Shown here one piece after another: positions 52,730 to 59,910 of a stretch of 64,000 nt of DNA (position 1 is its first letter; every line of letters starts with the position of its first letter). Made by a program: the position numbers and the translations under genes. The stretch covers positions 1 to 64,000 of the forward strand of contig CAJOIF010000004.1 of assembly GCA_905234765.1 (NCBI GenBank), in the 5' to 3' direction. The notes below the pieces were generated by a model that ran no database searches, was not told where the DNA came from, and saw only the letters and a program-made list of their open reading frames with translations. This stretch comes from an uncultured Bacteroidales bacterium. GTDB lineage: Bacteria > Bacteroidota > Bacteroidia > Bacteroidales > F082.

Positions 52730-53302
52730 ATGAGAATGATGGATAAGCCGTACTATATACACGAGAGCAGCTATGTCGATGACAACGTGAGCATCGGCAA
52801 GGGGACAAAGATTTGGCATTTCTGCCATATCCAAAAAGGAGCCGTGATTGGAGAGAATTGTTCTTTTGGCCAAAACGTGAATGTTGGCAACAATGTTCAT
52901 ATAGGCAACGGCGTGCGTGTGCAGAACAATGTCTCGATTTACGAAGGTGTTGAGATTGAGGACAATGTGTTTTGCGGACCGAGTTGCGTCTTCACCAACG
53001 TGACTACGCCTCGGGCACATTTTCCCGTCCACGGTGTCTATGCCAAAACTCGCATTTGCGAAGGTGCTTCCTTGGGAGCCAACTGCACCGTGGTGTGCGG
53101 CCATACGGTCGGCAGATGCGCCCTGATTGCCGCTGGTGCCGTAGTGACCAAAGACGTGAAACCCTATGCCTTGATGGCGGGTGTGCCTGCCCGACAAATC
53201 GGCTGGGTGTGCGAATGCGGCAAACGCCTCGACCATACACTGCAATGCGAATGCGGGCGGTGTTATGAAGAAAATAGCGGCTGTTTAACTAAGATAATAT
53301 AG
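52730..53302 (+). CDS. wbpD: WbpD-like UDP-sugar N-acetyltransferase
   Basis: A 190-residue left-handed beta-helix enzyme with at least seven hexapeptide repeats (for example IGKGTKIWHFCHI, IGENCSFGQNVNVG). GVYAKTRICEGASLGANCTVVCGHTVG and MAGVPARQIGWVCECGKRL match the WbpD/WlbB group that acetylates the 3-amino group of a UDP-2-acetamido-3-amino uronic acid. Paired Cys motifs at the end (CECG and CECGRCY) look like a small metal site. Three ATGs (52730, 52736, 52739) could start it; the first is used. The aminotransferase that would supply its substrate is next. Confidence 0.85.
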   Translation: MRMMDKPYYIHESSYVDDNVSIGKGTKIWHFCHIQKGAVIGENCSFGQNVNVGNNVHIGNGVRVQNNVSIYEGVEIEDNVFCGPSCVFTNVTTPRAHFPVHGVYAKTRICEGASLGANCTVVCGHTVGRCALIAAGAVVTKDVKPYALMAGVPARQIGWVCECGKRLDHTLQCECGRCYEENSGCLTKII

Positions 53303-53367
53303 GGTTGGTATGTGGGTCTGCCCCAACAACTTTAAACTTTAAACGCTCAACTCTAAACCAAACAAAG

Positions 53368-54498
53368 ATGCAATTCAGAGATTTAAAAACCCAATATAAC
53401 GTTCTAAAGGACGAAATGGACAAGGCCATCCTTGACGTAGTCGCGTCGTCGGCTTATGTGATGGGCCCGAAAATCAAGGAGATGGAAACGGCTTTTGCCG
53501 AATATGTCGGCGTAAAACACTGCATAGCTTGTAATAGCGGTACGGATGCCCTTTTGTTGGCTTTGAAGGCGTGGGATGTGAAGCCTGGCGATGCCGTGTT
53601 TGTGCCTAGTTTTACTTTCTTTGCTTCGGCCGAAGTCATTGCCATGCAAGGCGCAACGCCTGTATTCGTCGATGTCGATAAGGATACGTTCAATATGGAT
53701 GTCATCGACCTTGAGCGCAAGATCGAACAGACGCTGAAGGCTGGCAAACTCACGCCTCGTGTCGTCATCGCTGTCGATTTGTTTGGCTTGCCTGCTGATT
53801 TCAGGGTCATTCGCAAAGTGGCTGACAAATATAGTCTCTATGTTTTGGAAGATGGTGCCCAAGGTTTTGGAGGACGCATTGGCGAACAGAAAGCTTGTAC
53901 TTTTGGCGATATTTCCACCACTTCTTTCTTCCCGGCCAAACCTGTGGGCTGCTATGGCGACGGCGGTGCGGTGTTTACCAACAACGACGATTGGGCGCAA
54001 CTCATTGATTCATACCATGTTCATGGCAAGGGCAGCGATCGCTACGACAACGTTCGCATTGGCATGAACTCGCGTCTGGACAGCATTCAGGCGGCCATTC
54101 TCTTGGTGAAGCTAAAGGCTTTCAAGGAGTACGAACTGGTAGATGTGAACAAAGTGGCGGCCCGTTATACGGAGAAGTTGAAAGACGTGGTGAAGACCCC
54201 GATTGTGCCTGAAGGATTCTATTCCAGTTGGGCACAATATACACTTCAAGTTGAGAATAAGGAAGTTAGAGCGTGTTTGCAAGCTGCTTTGAAAGCGCTT
54301 GAAATTCCGACAGCCATTTATTATCCCATCCCGATGCACCGGCAGACGGCTTTCAATTATCTGAGCCTTGACGAGAACCGTTGTCCCGTTTCCGACCAGC
54401 TGGCCGATTCGGTAGTCTCGTTGCCCGTGCATCCTTATCTCTCTGAAGCAGATCAAGACGTGATTTGTGATGCTGTCCGCAGTTTCTTGAAGAAGTAA
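53368..54498 (+). CDS. wbpE: DegT/DnrJ-type sugar aminotransferase (WbpE/PorR-like)
   Basis: A 376-residue PLP enzyme. The PLP Lys191 lies in FFPAKPVGCYGDGG, Asp162 in EDGAQGFGG, and the N-terminus MQFRDLKTQY is typical of WbpE-type enzymes that aminate UDP-3-oxo-GlcNAc-uronate. It precedes the N-acetyltransferase step encoded by the previous gene. In Porphyromonas the homologue PorR is needed for A-LPS, the anchor of type IX cargo. The frame is open to 53305, but the ATG at 53368 matches the family N-terminus. The dehydrogenase and oxidoreductase steps (WbpA, WbpB) are not in the window. Confidence 0.87.
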   Translation: MQFRDLKTQYNVLKDEMDKAILDVVASSAYVMGPKIKEMETAFAEYVGVKHCIACNSGTDALLLALKAWDVKPGDAVFVPSFTFFASAEVIAMQGATPVFVDVDKDTFNMDVIDLERKIEQTLKAGKLTPRVVIAVDLFGLPADFRVIRKVADKYSLYVLEDGAQGFGGRIGEQKACTFGDISTTSFFPAKPVGCYGDGGAVFTNNDDWAQLIDSYHVHGKGSDRYDNVRIGMNSRLDSIQAAILLVKLKAFKEYELVDVNKVAARYTEKLKDVVKTPIVPEGFYSSWAQYTLQVENKEVRACLQAALKALEIPTAIYYPIPMHRQTAFNYLSLDENRCPVSDQLADSVVSLPVHPYLSEADQDVICDAVRSFLKK

Positions 54499-54511
54499 AT
54501 CATTGAAAGGT

Positions 54512-55633
54512 ATGGGTGTGAGGTCATTTTTTAGCGAAATGATTGCTCGTGACAATTACGACGAGGTAATAGAGTACCTTGCCGTGACCGAGACCCAACA
54601 TGCCCCGAGGTTTAAGTTTGAGGAAGCCCCCGAAGAGCTTCGTGAACTGTTGCGGGTGGCTGAGACTCCGCGTGGCCCAGAGCGTTCGAAATGGCTTAAC
54701 GAATACGCTGAAAAGTCATGGGCGGTTCCTGATGGAGAGGCTGAAGTATTATTGGCCAAAGACCACCTGAATGCCATACGTTATTTGAACCGTTATATGC
54801 GCAGCGCCAATGCCAAACTGAAACAAGACGGCTATTTTCTTTGCGCTTTTGATACGGCGCAGAAGCGTCGCGCCCAGTTTTTCAGCAGGTATCCCAAGTT
54901 TCTGGCTTATATTCTATATTTCTTTGATTTTCTGTGGCATAGAGTGTTCCCGAAACTTGCATTGACACGCCGTTTCTATTATTTCTGTACGAAAAAAGAA
55001 AGAAAAGTCTTTCCGAGACCGGAGGTGCTGGGGAGGCTGTATTACTGTGGTTTTGATGTGGTCAGTGAGCAGTATATCCATGACCGCTATTGCGTCATCG
55101 CGCAGAAAAAGCGTCAGCCGAGTAAGGAACAGCATACTTATGGGATGCTGATCAAGTTGAGGCGTATTGGGAAGGACGGCAAGAAGTTCAACGTGTATAA
55201 GTTCCGTACTATGTATGGCTATTCCGAGTACTTGCAGACCTATGTATACGAAAACAACGACTTGGATGTTGGCGGCAAGTTCAGCAACGATTACCGTGTG
55301 ACGGAGTGGGGGAGGATCATGCGAAAAATCTGGCTCGATGAACTTCCCATGTTTATTAACATCTTGAAAGGTCAGATGAAACTGGTTGGGGTGCGACCTT
55401 TAAGCCAGCAGTATTTCAATCTGTATAGTAAAGACTTACAAGAACTTAGAATCAAGACAAAGCCTGGACTGTTGCCGCCGTTTTATGTTGACTTGCCAGA
55501 GACTTTGGACGAGATTCAGGACAGCGAGCGCCGATATTTGGAGGCTTATCTTGAGCATCCTTTCCGCACCGACTGGAAGTATTTTTGGAGGATTATCGGT
55601 AACATTGTATTCAGAGGCAAACACTCGAAATAA
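54512..55633 (+). CDS. Sugar transferase (undecaprenyl-phosphate glycosyl-1-phosphate transferase type)
   Basis: A 373-residue protein. The C-terminal half has the bacterial sugar-transferase motifs: KFNVYKFRTMY, WLDELPMFINILKGQ and MKLVGVRPLS. A hydrophobic stretch (about residues 131-145) could be a re-entrant membrane helix. The N-terminal 120 residues are soluble and Glu-rich, unlike the multi-helix N-terminus of WbaP-type enzymes. Such enzymes start O-antigen or capsule repeat synthesis by loading a sugar phosphate onto undecaprenyl phosphate. The ATG at 54512 is preferred to a TTG at 54503. The sugar is not predictable. Confidence 0.85.
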   Translation: MGVRSFFSEMIARDNYDEVIEYLAVTETQHAPRFKFEEAPEELRELLRVAETPRGPERSKWLNEYAEKSWAVPDGEAEVLLAKDHLNAIRYLNRYMRSANAKLKQDGYFLCAFDTAQKRRAQFFSRYPKFLAYILYFFDFLWHRVFPKLALTRRFYYFCTKKERKVFPRPEVLGRLYYCGFDVVSEQYIHDRYCVIAQKKRQPSKEQHTYGMLIKLRRIGKDGKKFNVYKFRTMYGYSEYLQTYVYENNDLDVGGKFSNDYRVTEWGRIMRKIWLDELPMFINILKGQMKLVGVRPLSQQYFNLYSKDLQELRIKTKPGLLPPFYVDLPETLDEIQDSERRYLEAYLEHPFRTDWKYFWRIIGNIVFRGKHSK

Positions 55634-55645
55634 TTCGGCGATTTG

Positions 55646-55676
55646 TTTGTTCGTATTGAAAAAAACACTAATTTTG
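55646..55676 (+). promoter_or_regulatory. Promoter upstream of wzm
   Basis: TTTG (55646-55649), exactly 19 bases, then TAATTTTG (55669-55676): a close match to the Bacteroidetes -33/-7 consensus. The leader to the wzm ATG at 55825 is about 140 bases. Confidence 0.7.
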
Positions 55677-55824
55677 CCATTGAAAAGCATGAAGGCATTA
55701 TGCAGGATTGCTGTTTTAGGATTTTGAAGACCGCTTATCCCTATAAAAGGTTAATAATTAGAAATTTAACGCGTTTTTATGGGGGTTAGAACAGCGGAGC
55801 TTTACAATTATTTTGAATCAAGGA

Positions 55825-56706
55825 ATGGCTCAATCATTGACGGAAAACGAGAACTGGACTACGGTCATCAAGCCTCGGAACAAGCTTTTCGAGGTGAATT
55901 TGAAAGAAATATGGGATTATCGCGATTTGCTGACGCTTTTCGTGAAGCGCGATATTATTACCAGTTACAAGCAAACCATCCTTGGCCCGCTGTGGTGGAT
56001 TATCCAGCCCGCCATGACGGTCATCATGTACATGGTGGTGTTTGGTGGCATCGCGGGTATTCCCACCGATGGCGTGCCGCAACCGTTGTTTTACCTTTGT
56101 GGCGTGTGCATGTGGCAGTATTTCGCCGATTGCTTGACGAAAACTTCCAACACTTTTGTCAGCAATGCGGGCATTTTCGGCAAGGTGTATTTCCCTCGCC
56201 TAATTATGCCTCTTGAGAACGTAATCAGCAATTTGGTACGATTTGGCATACAGGTAGGTCTTTTTATAGTGGTTTATGTCATTTATGCCGTTGTTGGCTA
56301 CAATATATGTCCTAATTGGTATCTGTTGCTCTTTCCATTGCTTGTGGTGATGTTGGCAGGCTTGGCTTTGGGTTTCGGCATCATCATCTCGTCCATGACG
56401 ACCAAGTACCGCGACTTGCAAGTCCTGTTTTCGTTTATCGTTTCGTTATGGATGTATGCCACGCCTATCGTGTATCCGCTCAGCCAGGTAAAAGGCAAAG
56501 TGGTGGCAGGTTTTGACTTGTACACACTCATGTGTCTCAATCCCGTCACTCCAGTGCTGGAAACCTTCAAATTCGGTGCTTTGGGTTCAGGTGAGTTCAT
56601 TGGCTGGGGCTGGCTGGCCTACAGCTTCGGTTTTATGCTCGTTTTGCTTTTCTTGGGCATCCTGATTTTCAACAAGGTGCAGAAGAGCTTTATGGATACG
56701 GTGTAA
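55825..56706 (+). CDS. wzm: ABC-2 polysaccharide export permease Wzm
   Basis: A 293-residue inner-membrane permease with six predicted helices (first near residues 60-80) and the ABC-2 signature RDIITSYKQTILGPLWWIIQP just before helix one. It exports lipid-linked O-antigen or capsule with the ATPase Wzt. The partner wzt is 1.9 kb downstream, separated by a two-gene insertion, which is abnormal because wzm and wzt usually abut. The last 34 bases are repeated after the insertion. The ATG at 55825 is preferred to the TTG at 55813. Confidence 0.92.
   Translation: MAQSLTENENWTTVIKPRNKLFEVNLKEIWDYRDLLTLFVKRDIITSYKQTILGPLWWIIQPAMTVIMYMVVFGGIAGIPTDGVPQPLFYLCGVCMWQYFADCLTKTSNTFVSNAGIFGKVYFPRLIMPLENVISNLVRFGIQVGLFIVVYVIYAVVGYNICPNWYLLLFPLLVVMLAGLALGFGIIISSMTTKYRDLQVLFSFIVSLWMYATPIVYPLSQVKGKVVAGFDLYTLMCLNPVTPVLETFKFGALGSGEFIGWGWLAYSFGFMLVLLFLGILIFNKVQKSFMDTV
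56671..56704 (+). repeat. Left copy of the duplicated wzm 3' end
   Basis: These 34 bases, encoding NKVQKSFMDTV, recur at 58564-58597 with one substitution. The two copies bracket the ATPase/TOPRIM-like module. Confidence 0.9.
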
Positions 56707-56780
56707 ATGATCAAGAGATGTTTAGCTAATGGATTATATAATCTCTGTGTTGAACAGACAGTAACTTTCATTAACAAAAA

Positions 56781-57989
56781 ATGAAACACATAATAATCAG
56801 AAACCTTGGACCTTTGGAAAGTGTTGACATTTTGCTCAGTCAGGTCAATGTTATCATAGGCCCTCAGTCTCTTGGAAAAAGTACCATCCTGAAGGTGGCC
56901 AGCTTTTGCACATGGCTAGAAAAACGTATTGAGTTGACACAGGATTATGCCCAATTCTCACAAGATGATGCCTTTATCAAGGAATTGGTTGAGTTTCATA
57001 AACTAAATGGCTACATAACGCCGACAACGTACATTGAGTATGAATCGGACTTTATGAAGTTTTCATACGACAATATCCAAAAACTGTTTCATTTTATTTG
57101 GAAGGAAAAACGTTGGGAATATAAGCGCCCCAAAGTTTCTTATATACCCTCTGAACGGAACCTCGTGGCAGCCATCCCAAACTGGTATGAGGTGAGTATG
57201 GGGCGCAACAATATCCGCTCTTTTATGACAGATTGGGAAACGGCCCGTCAGGCCACCATAGACGACCTTAATATCCTCGATCTTGATGTGAAGTACCATT
57301 ATGAGGCAGATGGGAAAAAGGACAAGGTGCAATCTCATCAATCAGGGCCATTGGATTTTACGAATACATCCAGTGGTTTGCAGTCCTTAATACCCTTGTT
57401 TGTCCACCTGAATTATTTATATACTACCCAATATCAAATTGAAAAAGACAAGAAGATAAAGGGAGATTGGGAGAATGATAATCTGTTGAAGGTCATCTAT
57501 CGTGATTTGTTTCAGTCTTCGGGACGTACAAAACCAAAAATGAAACAGATAGATGATGGCCATGGAGGAAAGGTTTCTATGCCAGTTTACATTAGGTCGA
57601 TTATAGGAAATGTTCCTCTTAGGTTTTCGGAGAAAAGGGATGCTGAAGAATGTAAATCTATTTATGAGCGCTATTTGATGACTGATCATAGTGAGGTGTT
57701 TCTGGAAGAGCCGGAAAACAATTTGTTTCCACCCACGCAAGATAGTATGGTAAAATGGTTGCTTGACAAAACCCTTGACGAACGATCCAACACATTGTTT
57801 ATTGCTACTCATAGTCCATACGTCTTGTCTTCCTTACTTGAAGAAAAAGGGATTCCACTTTCGTTGTTCCTTGTTTCTGAAAAAGGAGGCATTTCAAAGG
57901 TGAAGACCGCATCAGAAGATGAGATTCGAGGCATCTTTGACTATGGAATTGATGCCTTCTTCAATCTTGATAATCTTGTTTCGGAATGA
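56781..57989 (+). CDS. OLD/SMC-like ATPase of a putative defence module
   Basis: A 402-residue ABC-type ATPase of the AAA_15/AAA_21 or OLD class. Walker A GPQSLGKST is at residues 27-35, a family segment YIPSERNLVAAI at 121-132, the signature-like TSSGLQSL at 196-203, Walker B VFLEEPENN at 306-314 and the H-loop ATHSPYVLSS at 342-351. There are no transmembrane helices. The next gene overlaps by 4 bases and encodes a small TOPRIM-like protein. ATPase plus separate TOPRIM nuclease is the architecture of PARIS (AriA/AriB), and OLD/Gabija proteins carry the same pair in one chain. The assignment to defence is inference. The base composition is more AT-rich than that of wzm. Confidence 0.8.
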   Translation: MKHIIIRNLGPLESVDILLSQVNVIIGPQSLGKSTILKVASFCTWLEKRIELTQDYAQFSQDDAFIKELVEFHKLNGYITPTTYIEYESDFMKFSYDNIQKLFHFIWKEKRWEYKRPKVSYIPSERNLVAAIPNWYEVSMGRNNIRSFMTDWETARQATIDDLNILDLDVKYHYEADGKKDKVQSHQSGPLDFTNTSSGLQSLIPLFVHLNYLYTTQYQIEKDKKIKGDWENDNLLKVIYRDLFQSSGRTKPKMKQIDDGHGGKVSMPVYIRSIIGNVPLRFSEKRDAEECKSIYERYLMTDHSEVFLEEPENNLFPPTQDSMVKWLLDKTLDERSNTLFIATHSPYVLSSLLEEKGIPLSLFLVSEKGGISKVKTASEDEIRGIFDYGIDAFFNLDNLVSE

Positions 57990-58531
57990 AGTTGGATTAT
58001 TTGCACATCATCCCAGAGTGTTATGCGGATACCAATCTGATACAGACGCTATTGAAGATAAAAGGTGTCAATCATCAGAAGTCATGTGGACAGGTGACGA
58101 ATGAGATGAAAAAGCACTTTCAAGATGACTTTGCCGTTGGGGTGATTGATTTGGACAAAGACCAGTCAAAATATGCAGAAGAGTGTGAAACGATAGCATC
58201 GTCTAATGAGTTTTCTGTATGCAGACATCCTGATAGCAACCATTATCTCGTCAAGATTCACAATATATTGGAGAATTTCATAATTAATTGTGCCAAAGAG
58301 ACGGGTGTTGACCTTTCGGAATTAGGCATGCCTCTTGAAAAGGAGGCGCTTATGAAACGTACGAAGAAGCAAGAAGCCAAGAATGACCCGCAATTGGCAA
58401 ATCTCTTCAAGCAGTTGTCGTTTTCCACGGAAATGTCACTTTTAAAAGAGGTTATGGACTTTCTTTGCACAAAAAAGTATAACGTAAGGGATGAAGAACT
58501 TGTTTCGATTTTTCAGAAACATGGTTTTTGA
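57986..58531 (+). CDS. Small TOPRIM-like partner of the ATPase
   Basis: A 181-residue protein of no family I can name firmly. Its start LHIIPECYADTNLI has Glu11 and Asp15 placed as in the first TOPRIM motif, and GVIDLDKDQ has a DxD (Asp55, Asp57) as in the second. The segment SNHYLVKIHNILENFI may be a further active-site or binding helix. It overlaps the ATPase gene by 4 bases (ATGA), so the two are made together. It is shorter than AriB (DUF4435) and than OLD TOPRIM parts, so a compact or divergent nuclease is the best guess; activity is unproven. Confidence 0.65.
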   Translation: MKLDYLHIIPECYADTNLIQTLLKIKGVNHQKSCGQVTNEMKKHFQDDFAVGVIDLDKDQSKYAEECETIASSNEFSVCRHPDSNHYLVKIHNILENFIINCAKETGVDLSELGMPLEKEALMKRTKKQEAKNDPQLANLFKQLSFSTEMSLLKEVMDFLCTKKYNVRDEELVSIFQKHGF

Positions 58532-58541
58532 TGGAAGAGGG

Positions 58542-58557
58542 ATAGCATGCATGCTAT
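58542..58557. repeat. Perfect 16-base palindrome at the right edge of the insertion
   Basis: ATAGCATGCATGCTAT reads the same on both strands. It lies 10 bases after the TOPRIM-like stop and 6 bases before the right copy of the wzm end, where a recombinase site would be expected. Confidence 0.8.
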
Positions 58558-58563
58558 AATGTT

Positions 58564-58597
58564 AACAAGGCGCAGAAGAGCTTTATGGATACGGTGT
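58564..58597 (+). repeat. Right copy of the duplicated wzm 3' end
   Basis: 34 bases matching 56671-56704 with one change, still in the wzm frame (NKAQKSFMDTV) and ending in TGA instead of TAA. It has no start codon and marks the original junction with wzt. Confidence 0.9.
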
Positions 58598-58643
58598 GAG
58601 AGAGTGGATGGTTAGAAGTTTTTAGTTAGAAGTTAGAGCAAAT

Positions 58644-59894
58644 ATGTCAACAGCAATAGAATTCGACAATATCAGCAAGTTATATCGGTTGGGCTTGGTC
58701 TCGACTGGCACTTTGGCCCACGATTTGAAACGTTGGTGGACCATGAACATCCAAGGCAAGGAAGACCCTTATTTGAAAATTGGTGAGACCAACGATCGCT
58801 CCACCAAAGGCGACAGCGACTATGTGTGGGCCTTGAAGGACATCGACTTCAAGGTGGAACAAGGCGACGTGGTGGGCATCATCGGCAAGAACGGGGCAGG
58901 AAAGAGTACTTTACTGAAAATCCTATCTAAAGTAACGGGTCCGACCACTGGAACGATTAAAGCCAGAGGTCGCATAGGTTCCTTGTTGGAGGTGGGAACG
59001 GGCTTTCATCCGGAGATGACTGGCCGCGAGAACATCTACCTCAATGGTGCCATCCTTGGCATGACCAAGCCAGAGATTACCCGAAAGCTTGACGAGATTG
59101 TTAGTTTTAGCGGTTGCGAGCGTTATATTGACACGCCCGTAAAGCGTTACAGTAGCGGCATGATGGTGCGACTTGGCTTCGCCGTCGCCGCCCACCTCGA
59201 TCCTGAAATCCTCGTTGTGGATGAAGTTCTCGCCGTCGGCGACGCTGAGTTCCAAAAGAAAGCCATCGGCAAGATGCAGGATGTGAGTAAGGGTGAGGGG
59301 AGGACGGTTTTGTTTGTGAGTCATAATATGTCTGCTGTTAAAAGCTTATGTCATACAGGTATTCTTCTCGACAACGGTAGAATATCTCATCAAGGTAATA
59401 TCCATGAAATCGTAACCAGATACCTTAGTGAAAACGGAAAAACAAAACCCATAAGACTAGGTAACGGAAAGATGCAATTCAGTAGCTATTCTATTGACAA
59501 CACATCAATTGAAACAGGCGATGACTTGAATATTTCGTTTACATTCATCATCAATCAACCAGTAGACATTCCTCTTATCAACATCGTTTTTTACGACACA
59601 ATAGGAAACCGAATAACTGAATGTAGCTGTTTAGATGACGCATCATTTCAAATTCGTTCGCTTAAGTTGAATACTGAATACTCTGTTAATTGCTTGATAA
59701 AAAACATTAATTTTCTACCCGGCGAATACCGAATAAACCTATGGGCAGGACGTGGAGGTGAAAATTACGACTGGATAACCCAATGTATGAGCTTTAATGT
59801 TATTCAAGGTAGAAAATTCATAAATCGGACATCCGAGTTCCCCAAAGAAGCCCAGATGATTCTCCAATCGGAATGGCATCAGAACGAATTCTAA
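58644..59894 (+). CDS. wzt: O-antigen/capsule export ATPase Wzt with C-terminal binding domain
   Basis: A 416-residue ABC ATPase. Walker A GKNGAGKST lies near residue 80, the signature YSSGMMVRLGFA near 173, Walker B ILVVDEVLAVGD and the H-loop FVSHNMSAV near 226. Residues from about 245 form a beta-rich Wzt carbohydrate-binding domain (for example NISFTFIINQPVDIPLI), which reads the end of the polymer before export. The nucleotide-binding half is GC-rich, but the C-terminal half from about 59330 is AT-rich like the genes after it, suggesting a domain swap along with the serotype genes. Confidence 0.9.
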   Translation: MSTAIEFDNISKLYRLGLVSTGTLAHDLKRWWTMNIQGKEDPYLKIGETNDRSTKGDSDYVWALKDIDFKVEQGDVVGIIGKNGAGKSTLLKILSKVTGPTTGTIKARGRIGSLLEVGTGFHPEMTGRENIYLNGAILGMTKPEITRKLDEIVSFSGCERYIDTPVKRYSSGMMVRLGFAVAAHLDPEILVVDEVLAVGDAEFQKKAIGKMQDVSKGEGRTVLFVSHNMSAVKSLCHTGILLDNGRISHQGNIHEIVTRYLSENGKTKPIRLGNGKMQFSSYSIDNTSIETGDDLNISFTFIINQPVDIPLINIVFYDTIGNRITECSCLDDASFQIRSLKLNTEYSVNCLIKNINFLPGEYRINLWAGRGGENYDWITQCMSFNVIQGRKFINRTSEFPKEAQMILQSEWHQNEF

Positions 59895-59910
59895 ACCACA
59901 TTTCTTCTAT

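Noticed and set aside
55779..56216. A 145-codon plus-strand frame overlapping wzm
   Set aside because: It is out of frame with wzm over most of its length and the translation lacks any recognisable fold; wzm has clear ABC-2 motifs.
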